A stretch of 64,000 nt of DNA, taken from NCBI GenBank assembly GCA_004154925.1, contig QJNS01000003.1, positions 62,001-126,000 of the forward strand. The letters run 5' to 3'. Position numbers and translations under genes: made by a program. Source of the DNA: Monosporascus cannonballus. Its lineage: Eukaryota > Ascomycota > Sordariomycetes > Xylariales. Shown here piece after piece: positions 11,991 to 23,768 of the stretch. The first letter of the stretch is position 1. Every line of letters starts with the position of its first letter. Under the pieces are notes generated by a model. That model saw nothing but the letters and a program-made list of their open reading frames with translations, searched no databases and was not told the origin of the DNA.

Positions 11991-12699
11991 TTTTTCTAAT
12001 TAGAATTCACTATTGCCATAATTACTTAGATCTAAAGCGACATCCCAGAATACGAAAATTATCCAATTTGCCAGAATTTTAAATTTAAAGCCTATAAGTA
12101 TTATCCCGGATAAACGGCTTTCAGAATAGCTATAGAATTAGGATACCAATATTACCTTAATTCCCAGAAATATAAGATACATATAAAAGACGGTTAGTTT
12201 CAACCAAACGTCAATAACTATAAATAATTATCCCCGGAGCTTTATGGGCTCCCAAAATATACCAATTACCAAAAAACATTATTAGTAAATTTTCATAATT
12301 TATTACATTTTACTATTTATTACCAAAACAATTACCTTATTTATTTTAAAGCCAAAAAAAATAATAATTTTTGGCCTAAATAAAATAACGAAATATTTAC
12401 CAAACCAAACGATAAATGCCGATATACCGAAACTCCCCGATAACCAAAATACCTTAGGTTTTATTACTTATATCCCGAATTAGAACGGAATCAAAAGGCC
12501 ATATTACAAGAATACTTATGTTACTTTCCGATACTTTATATTTAATATAAGCTCTTAAATATGGAAATATCTTTTTCGGAAATTTACCTTTTTAATTCCA
12601 TAACCCGAAGGGCATAATAAGTATAACAAACGAGCCAAAAAAAAAGACCTTAATGCAAATATGGCAAAAAAACATAATTCCGGTACAAAAATAATTAAT

Positions 12700-15600
12700 G
12701 CATTAAATATGCTATTAAAAAAGTTTACAAATAAAGATTCGTTTAAGCCGGATGATATTAAAAATCAAAAAATTTTAAAGGTTTTCGAAACTAAGGTATG
12801 GAAAAGCCCTAACTTATAAAACCTTATGCGAAATAACGAAAAAAATGCGCAATTAGATTAAGATTTCTTTCCGATATAAAAATAAAACGTTTAAAATTAT
12901 AATTAATTCCGGAACAAAAAGTAATTTTATTTTTTTTGCAATAATAAAAAAATATCAAATTTACTGGAAATATAAATTAAAGTCCTATAAATTACGTACG
13001 GTAAACGGAAATTTGTCCATTTACGAAAATGGACGAATTCTTCGAAAAACTAAGGAATTTCCGGCATAAATTTAAAAATATCAAAAATGCGTTTTGCTGG
13101 ATATCACCGATATCTCCGGATACGATATTATCTTGAAAATACTTTGGTTTTATTCCAGCAATTTACGGATTAATTAAAAAAAGTAAACATTTTTATAAAA
13201 TAAAATATTAGCAAAAAATAATCGAGAAATTTGTTATGTTATCAAAGAAATACGGATTCCTAATTAAATCTTTATAGTACCGCCGGAGTATCAAAAATTT
13301 AAAAAATTATTTAAAAATAAAGAAAATTACGAATTACCGCCATATAGTTAATAAAACCATAAAATACCTATTAAGAAAAAATATTATCTTAAACTTTACA
13401 AAATTTATTATATAAATCCAGAAAAATTAAAGGCCTTATAAAAAAGCATATAACTGGATTTAAAAAAAGAATATATTTAATTTTCTAATTTTCCCGTTAA
13501 ATATCCCGTTCTTATAATTCCCAAAATTAAAGATAGCAAACAAAAAATCGATAAAAACAGAAATCTTATTTACCGAAAAATAATTAATAATAAATAGTTA
13601 AATAATATTACGATTAAAAATAAATATTCCTTAACATTTATAAATACCTTAAAAGAAAATGTTAGTAAAATTAAATGGTTTACGGCGCTTGATCTCCGAA
13701 ATAGCTATTACCGTATCAAAATAACCAAAAAAGAAAAATAGAAAACGGTATTTAAAATAATATATGGACTTTACGAATACCGAATAATGCCGATAGGACT
13801 TATTAATGTACCTACCAGTTTCCAAAACCTAATTATAATTACTTTCCGGAAATTCCTAAACAAATTTATGTTTATCTACCTCGACAATATCCTTATCTAT
13901 TCCGAAACTTTAGAAAAATATAAGAAGCATATCGCTTAAATACTTAAAATTCTGGACGAAACAAATATTTGAATTAAGCTAGCCAAAAACGTATGGCACA
14001 CCCAGAAACTGGATTTTCTGGGATTTACTTTTATTTCCGGCCAAATTCAAATTTAACGTTCCAAACTGGAAACAATTAAGGATTAACCCATCCCTAATAA
14101 AGCGAACGTTATAAATATCTAACAGATCCTAGGATTTACGGGTTATATACGTAACCTAATTAAGGGATATAAAGATATAATTAAACCATTAACGAAACTT
14201 ACTATTAAAAAATACGTCGGAAAGGAATTTAAGCTTTCCAAGAAAGCAAAAAAGGCATTCCGGAAACTGAAAAAATCAATTACCAATAGACCTATCGTAA
14301 AAATACCTAATGCAGACAAAAGAAATAACTAAAGATAAATATCTCGGAATATGCCCTAGGTATAGTGTTAAAATAATTAGAAAATAATGGCAAATAATAC
14401 CTAATAATATATTATTTAAAAGTTTTCCGAAATGCAAAACTTAAATACCAAATTTACTACAAAAAGTTATTAATAATTATTAACGTTTTTAAAAAGTAAA
14501 AACCTTTCCTTAACGGAATAAAAAAACCTTTCGATATTTATTCCGATTATAAAAACTTTATTAAATTCATAAAAACCCAAAAACTAAATAAATGATATAA
14601 AAGATAAATAGTTTTTTTATCCAGATTTAATTTTAAGATTTATTATATTAAGGGCAAAAAAAATATGCAGGCAAATATTCTTAATCGCAAAAAGGATTAC
14701 GATTCCAAAGCCCCCCAAAAAAATATATAAATATTATAATATAACAAAAATAACATTGTATAATTATATAAGATAATAAAAAAACCAACCACCGAACTCT
14801 TAATACGATTCCAAAATTCCTATAATATAAAAGAACAAAAAGAAATTCAATAGCTAAAAAAACAGCTAAAAAATCAGTTATTGTACTATGGCAAAATCTA
14901 TGTTCCCAAGGATTAATAAAAACAATTTGTAAAGGAATTTCATAAAGATCTATTACATAAATACCAAGGAATTTTTAAAACTACCCGACGACTATAAGAA
15001 AAATATGATTTTCCGAAACTACGCCAAATAATTAAAAAAATAATTAAGGATTATAACATTTATAATAAGGCTAAGATAACGCGTTATAAACCTTATGGAT
15101 TATTATAACCTACTAATATTTCAAATAAAGCATAAAATATTATAACTTAAAACTTTATTATTAACTTACCTTTATTAAAAAACCCAATTACTGGAATCAA
15201 ATATAACAGAATATAAGTAATTATTAATAAATTTATTAAATATAGGTACTTCCTACCTTTTAAAAAAACATAACGGCAGAACAATTAACCTATGTTTTTA
15301 TCAGACATTACCTTAACAAACATAAAATACCAAAAAAGATTATTTCCGACAAAAATACGCTTTTTATTTCAAAATTCGGTACCAATTTTTTCAAACAAAT
15401 TAATATTAAGCTTAAGTTCTTAATAACGTACCATTCCCAAATAAATAATTAAACCAAAAAACTGAACTAAACCTTAGAACAATATTTTCGAAATTATATT
15501 AACTATTAGCAAAATAATTAGGTAAAACTTTTACCATTAACATAAATCGCTTATAATACATTTATTAATAAGGACATAAGCGTATCTCCTTATACAACTA

Positions 15601-16260
15601 TATACAGACATAATATAAAGGTAAAACGACCCAAATAACCGCTTAACAAAATACCAAAAATTGCTACAATTACCCTAAGAGCAAAGATATTAACGATAGA
15701 AATTAAAATAATTCAAGCCCGTTTCCAAAATAAATTACAATTTCTTTAATAACGAATAACCTAATATTATAATAAGAAAAAAATTAAAAGATTAATTTTA
15801 ACGAAAGGAAATAAAGTTTATTTATTACGCCAAAAACAAAACATAACCTTAAATATCTTATAAATCAAAACGAAAAAACCTAGCGATAAACTTGATTTTA
15901 AAAAACTTAATTTATTGAAAATTGAAAAAATTATTTCCAAAATTAATTACGAATTATTACTACCCAAAAATATAAGAATACACCCTGTTTTCCACATTTT
16001 TTTACTTAAACCAATACCCAAGAACGCCTTATTAAAAATAGATCTGGAATTTAAAAAAGATTTTAACGAATACGAAATTAAATAAATACTAAATTCCAGA
16101 ATAATTAAAAATAAAATCCAATATTTAATTAAATAGGAAAAGTATTTACATAAAGAAAATACGTAAAAATGATTTAACTATTTAATAAATACGATAAACC
16201 TAATTAGGACGTTTTACCGCCAAAATCCTGACCGACCGTTTCCAATACGGCCAAGGTCGT
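12700..16260 (+). pseudogene. pol remnant of element E: protease, RT, RNase H, integrase, chromodomain
   Basis: The protease active-site region reads I-I-N-S-G-T-K-S-N-F near 12898-12930 (D-S-G with Asp to Asn). RT spans about 13450-14060 with the triad at 13877-13888 as YLDN followed by ILIYS. RNase H and the connection domain follow to about 14750, then the integrase to about 15700. The chromodomain segment at about 15950-16190 reads LPKNIRIHPVFHIFLL, then NSRIIKNKIQYLIK. The Arg/Pro-rich tail RQNPDRPFPIRPRS ends pol. The chromodomain would target integration to modified histones. Many stops make it non-functional. Confidence 0.8.
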
Positions 16261-16900
16261 AAGTAATAACGGCCCCCCGCTTAAATCAACCCCTGCAACG
16301 TTCTAATCGAAAAAAATCGACGCCTCCATAACGGCATCTATTTCGGAAGCAAGCTGCGCTTATTCCGTTTTTATATAACGACGCTTTTTTTCTAACCTTT
16401 TTTATTTTTCCAATTAATTTAGTTCATATTTTTCTTTCAAGATAATTACGGCCTTCTTTTTTAATACCTTTTATTAAAGGCGTAAACGCCATAATCGACC
16501 AATAAATTCTTAAAATTTCTCTTTTCGCCGACGAAACGCTTTTTCTTAATATTAACGCAAATTATCCAATTCCTTTTCGGCAACCTCTTAATACGCCATA
16601 AAACTATTTTTAACTTTACATTATTTTTTTTCAAAATAATTATATTTTTTACTTAGTTTCATCAAAGAATTCATAACCAAAATATTATAAGCAAAACGTT
16701 AACGATAAATATAATAATTATAACTTGGGATATCAAAAACGTAAAAATATTCGGTTTCACCGAAACGAATATAATTAAAATAAGAAAAAGCCGTAATACC
16801 AAACTTTTTGATATTAACGGCACGAAAATCGCGAAAATCGCGTTAATTCAAACGAGGTTTTCTTTTTTCTTTTTAAATACGACTTATTATGGTAAAGTTA
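16204..16900 (-). pseudogene. Antisense ORF of element E, coiled-coil type
   Basis: Between the chromodomain and the 3' LTR the coherent reading lies on the minus strand. From about 16900 it gives a basic start (KPRLNQ-like, RDFRDF), a Tyr/Phe-rich middle, then a long Lys/Glu/Arg/Leu-rich stretch (EVAEKELDNLR; FRRRKEKF; LEKKRRYIKTE). It ends in VGQDFGGKTS and a TAA at 16204-16206, overlapping the antisense of the end of pol. Position, polarity and architecture match the F1 antisense ORF. I cannot place a full six-Cys cluster here; Tyr residues near 16690-16730 could be former Cys, but the spacing differs. Function unknown. Confidence 0.5.
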
Positions 16901-16993
16901 ACCGGGACATCCCCAAGAACTTTTTTTAATAAAACGAAATAGCTATTTACGGTTCTTATCTTTGGGACAAAGATCCTTAGAAAAAAGAAATAA

Positions 16994-17430
16994 TATTATA
17001 GGAACAGGGGTTCCTATTTCGAAAAAACCAACCTTTAAGGTTTAACGCGGACTTGTTACGGCTAAACTCCGGACAGAAAAACTTGGCTTTTAAGGTAATC
17101 TAATTGATCTAAGTAATCTAGGTAATCTGGGACCAGATCACATAGATTATATAGATCATATAGATTTACGACACACTCACTTTAGGAATTGGCATATATA
17201 ATAAATCGGTTTTTTATATAAATAGCACCTATTTAATTTCGCTCCTTAGTTATTAATTTAAGCTCTTAATCGAAAAACAACTGCACCGTTCTCTAATTAA
17301 GGGAAAAGTCTTTAAATCTCTTTAACGAATAGATTACTAAATCATTCTTCGTCCTATTATTACCTGCAAATCAAGACCCTCTTCGGATACTGCTCATACC
17401 TTCAAGTGGATATATAACAGGTTCGTTACA
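16994..17430 (+). repeat. 3' LTR of element E
   Basis: 437 bp, beginning TATTATAGGAACAGGGG and ending GTTCGTTACA. It is less RIP-damaged than the 5' copy over its right half and is followed directly by the target duplication ATTAT. Confidence 0.9.
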
Positions 17431-17435
17431 ATTAT

Positions 17436-20400
17436 TCAAAAGCGGATATAAAGATACTAATATTTTTATACTTAAAAAGGACTGTAATTTCCGATTTTAC
17501 GTTAATTATAAAAGTGTAAATAAGGTAATAATAAAAAAATTGATATCTTTTACCTTTAATTTTAAAAAGACGAAATTGCTTAGAATTAATTAAGTTATTG
17601 TCGAAAATTAATTTTAAAATGTTAATTGCCGTATTAAAATTAAAAAACGTAATTAATAGGAAATTGTTTTTTATATGCCGCATGGATAATTCAAATATAT
17701 AATTATATTATTTGGTTTTAATAATACGTTTATTACGTTTTAAAATTATATATATAAAGTATTAAATAAACTAATCAATTTTATATATATAATATACTTA
17801 AATAATATAATAATTTATTCCAAGGACCAAATACGTATATAAAATATTTCCAGTTAATTTATAAACTGTTATTATAATATTAATTATTTATTAAAATAAT
17901 TAAATACGCATTTCTTTAAAAAAATAAAGTTTTCAAGATTTAAAGTTAATATTAACCGTTTAAAAATAAACGGATAACCAGTTAATATTATCGAAGTATG
18001 ATTAAAATTAAAATTAATTTATAATATTTAAATAGTTTTAGGATTCGCGAATTTTTATCGGAAGTTTATCGCTTATTATTCGCGTATTACCGAAATTATT
18101 ATTAAGTTTTTTTAAAAAAGCGTAAGATAAAAGAAAAATAATAAAATTCCGATAACCCGAAAACGTTAAAATAGCGTTCCGAAATTTAAAAGACATTTTT
18201 TAATCGGCAACTATTTTCTAATATTAAAATAAGGTTAAAAATATTAAATTTAAAAAAACGTTTCGGTAAAAGTTATATTAAGGATATTTTTAAAAATATT
18301 CAAAACATATTGCCGTTTAATTGCAAATTAATTACAAAAATTAAGCCTAATCGAAAAATAATAAAATTTAAAAGAATAAAAGTTATTGGCGATTAAAAAA
18401 AACTTAAAATATTAACAGTAATACCTTGAGGGTACGGAAAAAGATTTGTTAATAATTAGCGATTATACGGCATTAAAAATATAATAAAGGCGCCGGCGCG
18501 TAAGTTTAAAGAAAGGTTAGCTCGATAAATTTACTGTTTTACGTAATTTAATTTTGAAATCCAATATCGACCGAGCGCTAATAACCCGGCGGATAAATTA
18601 TCCAGACGCGCAGATTACATATTGAGAGAAATCGCGTATAAAAACGTAATCCTTATGCCATTTAAAAAATTCGGATTTACAAATAATATGCCGGAAAACG
18701 TTCGGAAAACGGTCACAAATATTTAACGTGATTGAAAATATTATAAAGTGATAAAAGGCGTTATAAAAATAACGTAAAATTCGTTTATTACAAATTTTCT
18801 AAATATAATTTAGATAACGGAAATTCAAATAACCTTTATTTATATAAAAAAGCGGAAAACCTTTGTTATATAATTGCAAAATATTTTGGAAAAAGAAAAT
18901 AGAAACTTATATATTTGCCCAATTTATCGTTTAAAAATAATAATACAAATACGAATCGCCATAATAATACGATTAACGGTTAAATAATAATGACCGCAAA
19001 TTATCACCGTATTACGATCGAATTTCGAAAATTTAAAAAACGAAATTAATATTAAAGTTATTATTTATAATTAATACGTTTTACGTTTTACGTTTTTTAA
19101 TCAAATACTGGCCAAATACGAAACAGTACTATACCCGAAAACGTTCCGACAATTTTACGATTAAATTCGAAAATTACAAATCAAAATCTTAAATATTATA
19201 AAATTAATACGGATAATTAAACGTTAAACCGGAAAAAAAGAAAATATTTTTAAACTTAAATAGGGCTTTATATTATCGGGATAGATTCGTGATTCTGTTA
19301 TAAAACGTTTTACGGAAATTATTAATTAATTAATACCATAATAATTTAAAAATAAAACATATACAATATATCCGTATGTTGAAATTAATAACTAAAAGGT
19401 TGTATTAGGAATATCTAATAAAAAATATTTGAAAATATATTAAATAATATTCGAATTACCAAAACATAATAAAATTACGATATAAACCATATGGATAATT
19501 GCAGCCCTTACCGTTATTTAAGCAACCCTTCCAAGATATCTCGTTAAATTTTATTATGAGACTTTTTAAAAGCCTAGGTTTAAAGGAGCTACAGTACGAC
19601 ATAATTCTGATAATTATTAATCGTTTTACGAAATTTAAATTATTTATCCTTACGGTTAAAACCTTAACCACAACCGAATAAATACGATTATTTTACGACA
19701 AAATAAAGAATAAATTTACTATACCGGCTAGAATTATTAACGATAAAAATAAATTACTAAACGACTAATTCTGAACAAAATTTTGTACAAAACGAAAAAT
19801 AAAACGGCAAATATCCACCGTTTAAAATCCATAAGCCGATAAATAAACGGAATAAACTTAAGAAGTCTTGAAATATAATTTCCAAAATTACTTTAATAAA
19901 TATTAAAATAATTAAATAAAGATATTCCAAAACCCCGAATATATATATAATAATATATGGAATATATTTATCGTCCGTTTTCCGTTCGAAGCCCTATATA
20001 AATATTATTTAAAAATAATGGAATACTTTTAATAAAAATTTAAAAAATAAATATAAGGAATTAAGAAACGCCTTGAAAAAATAACCGTTATTCGTTAAAT
20101 AATATACGGATATTGAGGGAAATAACGGCAGCCCAAATAAAATATTATAATTAATATTATACGCCTATAAAATTCCAATTAGGATAATAAATAAATTTAT
20201 TAATCAAAACCCTTAGCTTTAAAAATAGACAAATTTGTACTTATTTACAAACGAATTATAATTAAAAAATAAACCAGTTCCTAAATGTACAAAATAATCT
20301 TTTTAATTAAATATTAACGGATATATAATATATTTCCGGTATCCTGATTAAAATTACAACATAATCCGAAACCGGGTAACCTTTCAATAACGTTATCAGA

Positions 20401-20560
20401 CTTAAGAAAAAATAAGAAAAATAAATATTAAAAGATATCGTCCGTTACCGAGATAACCGGAAATAACGCGAGTATCAAATTAAATAAAAGGGCTGGCCCG
20501 CCAAATATAATACGTAAAAACCCCGAAAATATTTCAAATACGTATTTAAAATATTATAAT
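17436..20560 (+). pseudogene. pol remnant of element D downstream of the E insertion: RT, RNase H, integrase, chromodomain
   Basis: RT resumes right after element E. The triad region at 17795 reads YLNNIIIYSKD (YLDD with both Asp changed to Asn), followed by the LGFANFYRKFI-type motif near 18030-18060. The integrase core reads LQYDIILIIINRFTKF near 19585-19635, the DDE first-Asp region with Asp changed to Asn. The chromodomain near 20435-20530 reads YQIK then KGWPAKYNT, with TGG codons changed to stops. All domains are in canonical chromovirus order. The sequence is dead by RIP. Confidence 0.8.
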
Positions 20561-22411
20561 ATTATAAGAACGAAATTAAATACGTACATGAAAAATAAAA
20601 TAACTTAAAAATTAGAGAGCAATAATAACTTAATAGGAAATTGATCGCCTAATAGTTACAAAAATTACAAAAAGAAATTTAAATCAAATTAAAATATTAA
20701 AATTAAAATATTACTTAATTATATAATTACTTTTAAACGTTTAGCGAATAATTACATTATTATATACCGGTCGAAAACGGTTAAATAAAAAGAATTAACT
20801 TTTTATTTTAAAAACAAGATTGCGCCTTTATTATTAAGCTTTATATTAATTAGCTCTTAATAAACGTATTAAGAAAAGGAGTATAAAAATATCGGAAAAT
20901 AATTAAAAACTATATGATAATAAACAACGGATATATTTACTAATTTTATTAAATATAAAACCCAAAAAACTTAAAAACGCATTACTTTTTACGAAAGGCC
21001 AAGTGTAAATAACCCGAATATAATTTATTATTAAATGGAAATAAGGCGCCGTTCCCAAAACACGTAACGTATTTAAATTTGGTAATAGTTTTGCTGGATA
21101 AAACTAATTTTTAATTATAATCATTAATAAGTATTAAAGTTTCGTTAAAATATCGGAAAACGGGCAAAAAGTATTCGTAAACGAAAAGTATAACGGTATA
21201 ATAAATTTCGAAAATCGCTTTATTTATAAGAGTATCCTAAAATTACGCTTAATCGGAAATTAATAACGGTGTAAAAGGCTTCACCTGAGCGGTTTGCAAT
21301 CGGTTGCCAATGAGAGTTTATTTTCTAGCTAAAGAGAAAAGAAAGGGAAGATAAAAATACAGTTGTGTGTGTTCGCATATAAGGCGCTGCGCTAGTGCTG
21401 CTTGGTACCGGCGTTTGTCCGGTGCTCCATAATAGGGCTCCATACAGCCCCATTACAAACGGAATAATAAAAAAATTCGTAATACGTATAAAAAAAATCT
21501 AAATGTATAAACTTATAAAACAGCATTAAAACTGGATTTCGGTAATTATAACGGACGAACGAAAATTTACCTTTATTATATGAAAGAAATAATATTTTTC
21601 AATAATAACCGTATTAAGGGCGAACTTGGTTTCGCGAAAAACGTGGAATTCATAACCGATCGCAATTACGTCGGAACGTTTATATTAAGTATTTGCAATA
21701 CGAATGTTTTCAAATTCCTTAATTAATTCCTAATTATTAATACCGAATTAAAAAATTATTTAAGCGGTGGCCTTAAAAATAATCGGAATATAAACAGAAC
21801 TTAAATAATAATAATAATATTATTAAAATAATTATTTATTATGCAAAAATTCTTATAATAATAACTAATTACGACATAATTTAAAACGCTTAAAAGTTAA
21901 ACATAAACGGTCCGGTAATCGAAATAACATTGTATTACAAAAATATAATACGGCTTAATGCCGGCCGTAATATAATTAATATTTATTTTACCGTTAACGT
22001 TAAGAAAATAACGTTAAAAAAATCCTAATCCATAGTAATATAAAAATACTGTTTTTTTGAAATATTTTACGAAAAGAAACATGGCGAACAGAAATTATAC
22101 GTAAAATAAACAAAAAAGCGATTTCAAAATAAAAAAAACGGGAAAACCGAACTGAAGGCGTACGTAGAAAAAATAAAAATATAAGCGTAAAAAGGAAAAA
22201 AAAATAAGATTAGAAAACGGATTATAGTAAGAATTTAGGCGGAATATTATTAATTACGTAATATGGTATGTATTAATTATTACGGTAGGCATTTATATCA
22301 TAATATAACGGAGAATTATTAATAAATATACGAAACCAAATTTGTAAAACGCGTTATATTAAATTAATAATAATGTTATTAAGGAATAATAGTTAAAATA
22401 GAGGAAATATT
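20560..22411 (+). other. Tail of element D between chromodomain and 3' LTR, unassigned
   Basis: About 1.65 kb of element sequence (without the solo LTR) that is longer than needed for a 3' untranslated region. No conserved domain is recognised. A Lys/Arg-rich plus-strand stretch at 22080-22260 leads into C-I-N-Y-Y-G-R-H-L-Y-H-N near 22270-22305, which could be a decayed Cys/His motif. This is only a hint. By analogy with F1 and E an extra ORF might have existed here; the strand is undecided. Confidence 0.3.
21270..21457. mobile_element. Solo LTR with perfect target duplication, not RIPed
   Basis: 188 bp, starting TGTAAAAGGCTTCACC and ending CCCCATTACA, with TGTAA/TTACA terminal inverted repeats. 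It is flanked on both sides by the pentamer AACGG (21265-21269 and 21458-21462). Composition is normal, with runs such as GCGCTGCGCTAGTGCTGC, in sharp contrast to surrounding element D. It contains GCATATAAGGCGC, a possible TATA. The family is unknown; no internal sequence of it is present in this window. Confidence 0.8.
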
Positions 22412-22617
22412 TATAAAAATACAGCCCTTATAAGGCTAAGGCTGGTAACTAACCAGCCACAAATCAGCCACCGACCTATTTACTAATATAAATCCACTAT
22501 CTGGCAGATAATAAAAAATGCCAGATGGAACTAACCTAATACATTTACTTCTTGGAATCTGCTTTATAACTAGTCGGAGATCACCTCACCTAGCTTACAG
22601 CTGTCCATTATCTTACA
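22412..22617 (+). repeat. 3' LTR of element D
   Basis: 206 bp, less mutated than the 5' copy: TTATAAGGCTAAGGCTGG...GTCCATTATCTTACA. It is followed by the target duplication GTTAT at 22618-22622 and then by F1-Y sequence. Confidence 0.85.
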
Positions 22618-22622
22618 GTTAT

Positions 22623-23395
22623 CGAAAAACGTAAATATTAATATTTTTTATATTTAATATCGCTTATAAATTAGCTGAATTAATATATTGCCGTAACTGG
22701 ATATTAATCTCTTTTATCGTAATTACTGGATTTACATTTTAATTTTTATTTTTTCGTTAATTATTCCAAAAGCTTTTTTAATATGTATTAGAATTATTTA
22801 CAATTATTATAAAATATTAATATTTTTGAGTTTTGATTTTCGATGAGCAAAATAATATATTCTTTTATAATAGGTTTCGACCAAATAAACGTATTTTCGA
22901 TAAATCGTCCGATTACGAACTTAATTCGTATAATAAACGTAATCAGTCGAATAAAAAAATACCGGAAATATATTTGGTATTAAGTTAAGAAAAGTTATAT
23001 TTTTGTCGAAATTCCGTCGAAAAGTTCTGGTTTAAAAAATTTCAAAAGCTTTTCTGATTTTTTAATAAAATTTAGCTAAATAATTTGGCTTATTCGAAAG
23101 GATTCTTTAATTTCGAAAATCTTTCCTTTTTGCTGAAGCTTTTTATAGGCAGCTTGAAAAAGCGTTACAAGATTATTATTATTTCTTTTAAGCTAAAGGA
23201 TGCGTTTATTTATGGTATCCAGGTGTCGGAAAAGCTTTTCGTAAAATAGGCGAGGTCGTTCTTTTTCGGATTCTATTCGAATGTCCGGATTATTAGAGAC
23301 CTGGTAAATGGGCTGTTCGGGCTGTTTGCTGGTAGATATAATATTGGCGATATTGCTCAACGTTTGACGGTATTACTAAATAAGAGCTTGTAACG
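22623..23395 (-). pseudogene. gag N-terminal part of F1-Y
   Basis: Read from 23395 leftwards this is the start of the F1 body. It encodes a Gag N-terminus with ISTSKQPEQPIYQVSNNPD, then IESEKERPRLFYEKLFRHLD, and a Lys-rich helix. The same segment recurs in RIPed form at 23800-24060, 30230-30480 and 37530-37780. It is the least mutated F1 coding stretch in the window and is the better reference for the family. The sequence next to the LTR (23378-23395) contains TTACAAGCTC on the minus strand, where a primer-binding site should be. Confidence 0.7.
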
Positions 23396-23415
23396 TATAA
23401 CGGCTAAGAGGTTTA
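23396..23415 (-). repeat. First 20 bp of the F1-Y 5' LTR, split by the tandem array
   Basis: TATAACGGCTAAGAGGTTTA corresponds to the usual minus-orientation F1 LTR start TGTGACGGCTA...GTTTAACC. The last five bases, GTTTA, are repeated at 36657-36661, where the LTR continues. The array between them was thus inserted in this LTR. Confidence 0.8.
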
Positions 23416-23768
23416 TGTCGTGGCCCAACGAGCCACGGTCTTCAGAAACGGTCTGTCATAACCCAACCACAAATACACTGTAGGGCAGGTCACCTAATAG
23501 GTCACCAACTCACTGGTAGTAAGCAGTAAGTCGGATTACTAACTTACTTGTAATAATTTAACGCATAAAATCAAATATATATATGTTTATTTTTTCTATA
23601 AGTTAAAAAATTTTAATTGATAATATTAATTCGTTATTTAAACTATTTTAAAAATTATAACACCTAATATAATTGTTATATTTATTATTTAAAATCTTAC
23701 GATATTTTTATTTATATAAACCCGTATGATTAAGGTTTAATAATTAATTAAATTCTTTAACCGTTATA
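23416..23768 (+). repeat. Left LTR of the tandem array (U3 type X)
   Basis: Starts TGTCGTGGCCCAACGAGCC and ends ACCGTTATA (decayed GCCGTCACA). The left half is GC-rich and carries a U3 not seen in the other LTRs (GGCAGGTCACCTAATAGGTCACC). The right half is the common F1 block and is heavily RIPed, from the TATA-like ATATATATG near 23574 onward. Confidence 0.75.

Larger units (their letters stand above)
10074..17430 (+). mobile_element. Element E: complete Ty3/Gypsy chromovirus nested in element D
   Basis: Two LTRs of exactly 437 bp (10074-10510 and 16994-17430) start TGTTACAGGAACAGGGG and end GTTCGTTACA, and the target duplication ATTAT is perfect (10069-10073, 17431-17435). The internal order on the plus strand is gag with a decayed zinc knuckle, protease, RT, RNase H, integrase and chromodomain; an oppositely oriented ORF then fills the space before the 3' LTR. 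It interrupts element D just before the conserved RT core. RIP is present but milder in parts than in D or F1. Confidence 0.93.
7685..22617 (+). mobile_element. Element D: Ty3/Gypsy chromovirus with 206-bp LTRs, nested in F1-Y
   Basis: The two 206-bp LTRs (7685-7890 and 22412-22617) share the CAGCC...AGGCTGG...CACCGACC core, and the 5-bp target duplication is GTTAT (7680-7684 and 22618-22622). Subtracting nested element E leaves about 7.6 kb. The order is gag with a decayed zinc knuckle, RT (Y-L-N-N-I-I-I-Y-S at 17795), integrase, and a chromodomain near 20435-20530, all on the plus strand. The RT/integrase/chromodomain order places it among chromoviruses. RIP has destroyed all frames. The insertion is younger than F1-Y and older than element E and the solo LTR at 21270. 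Confidence 0.9.
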
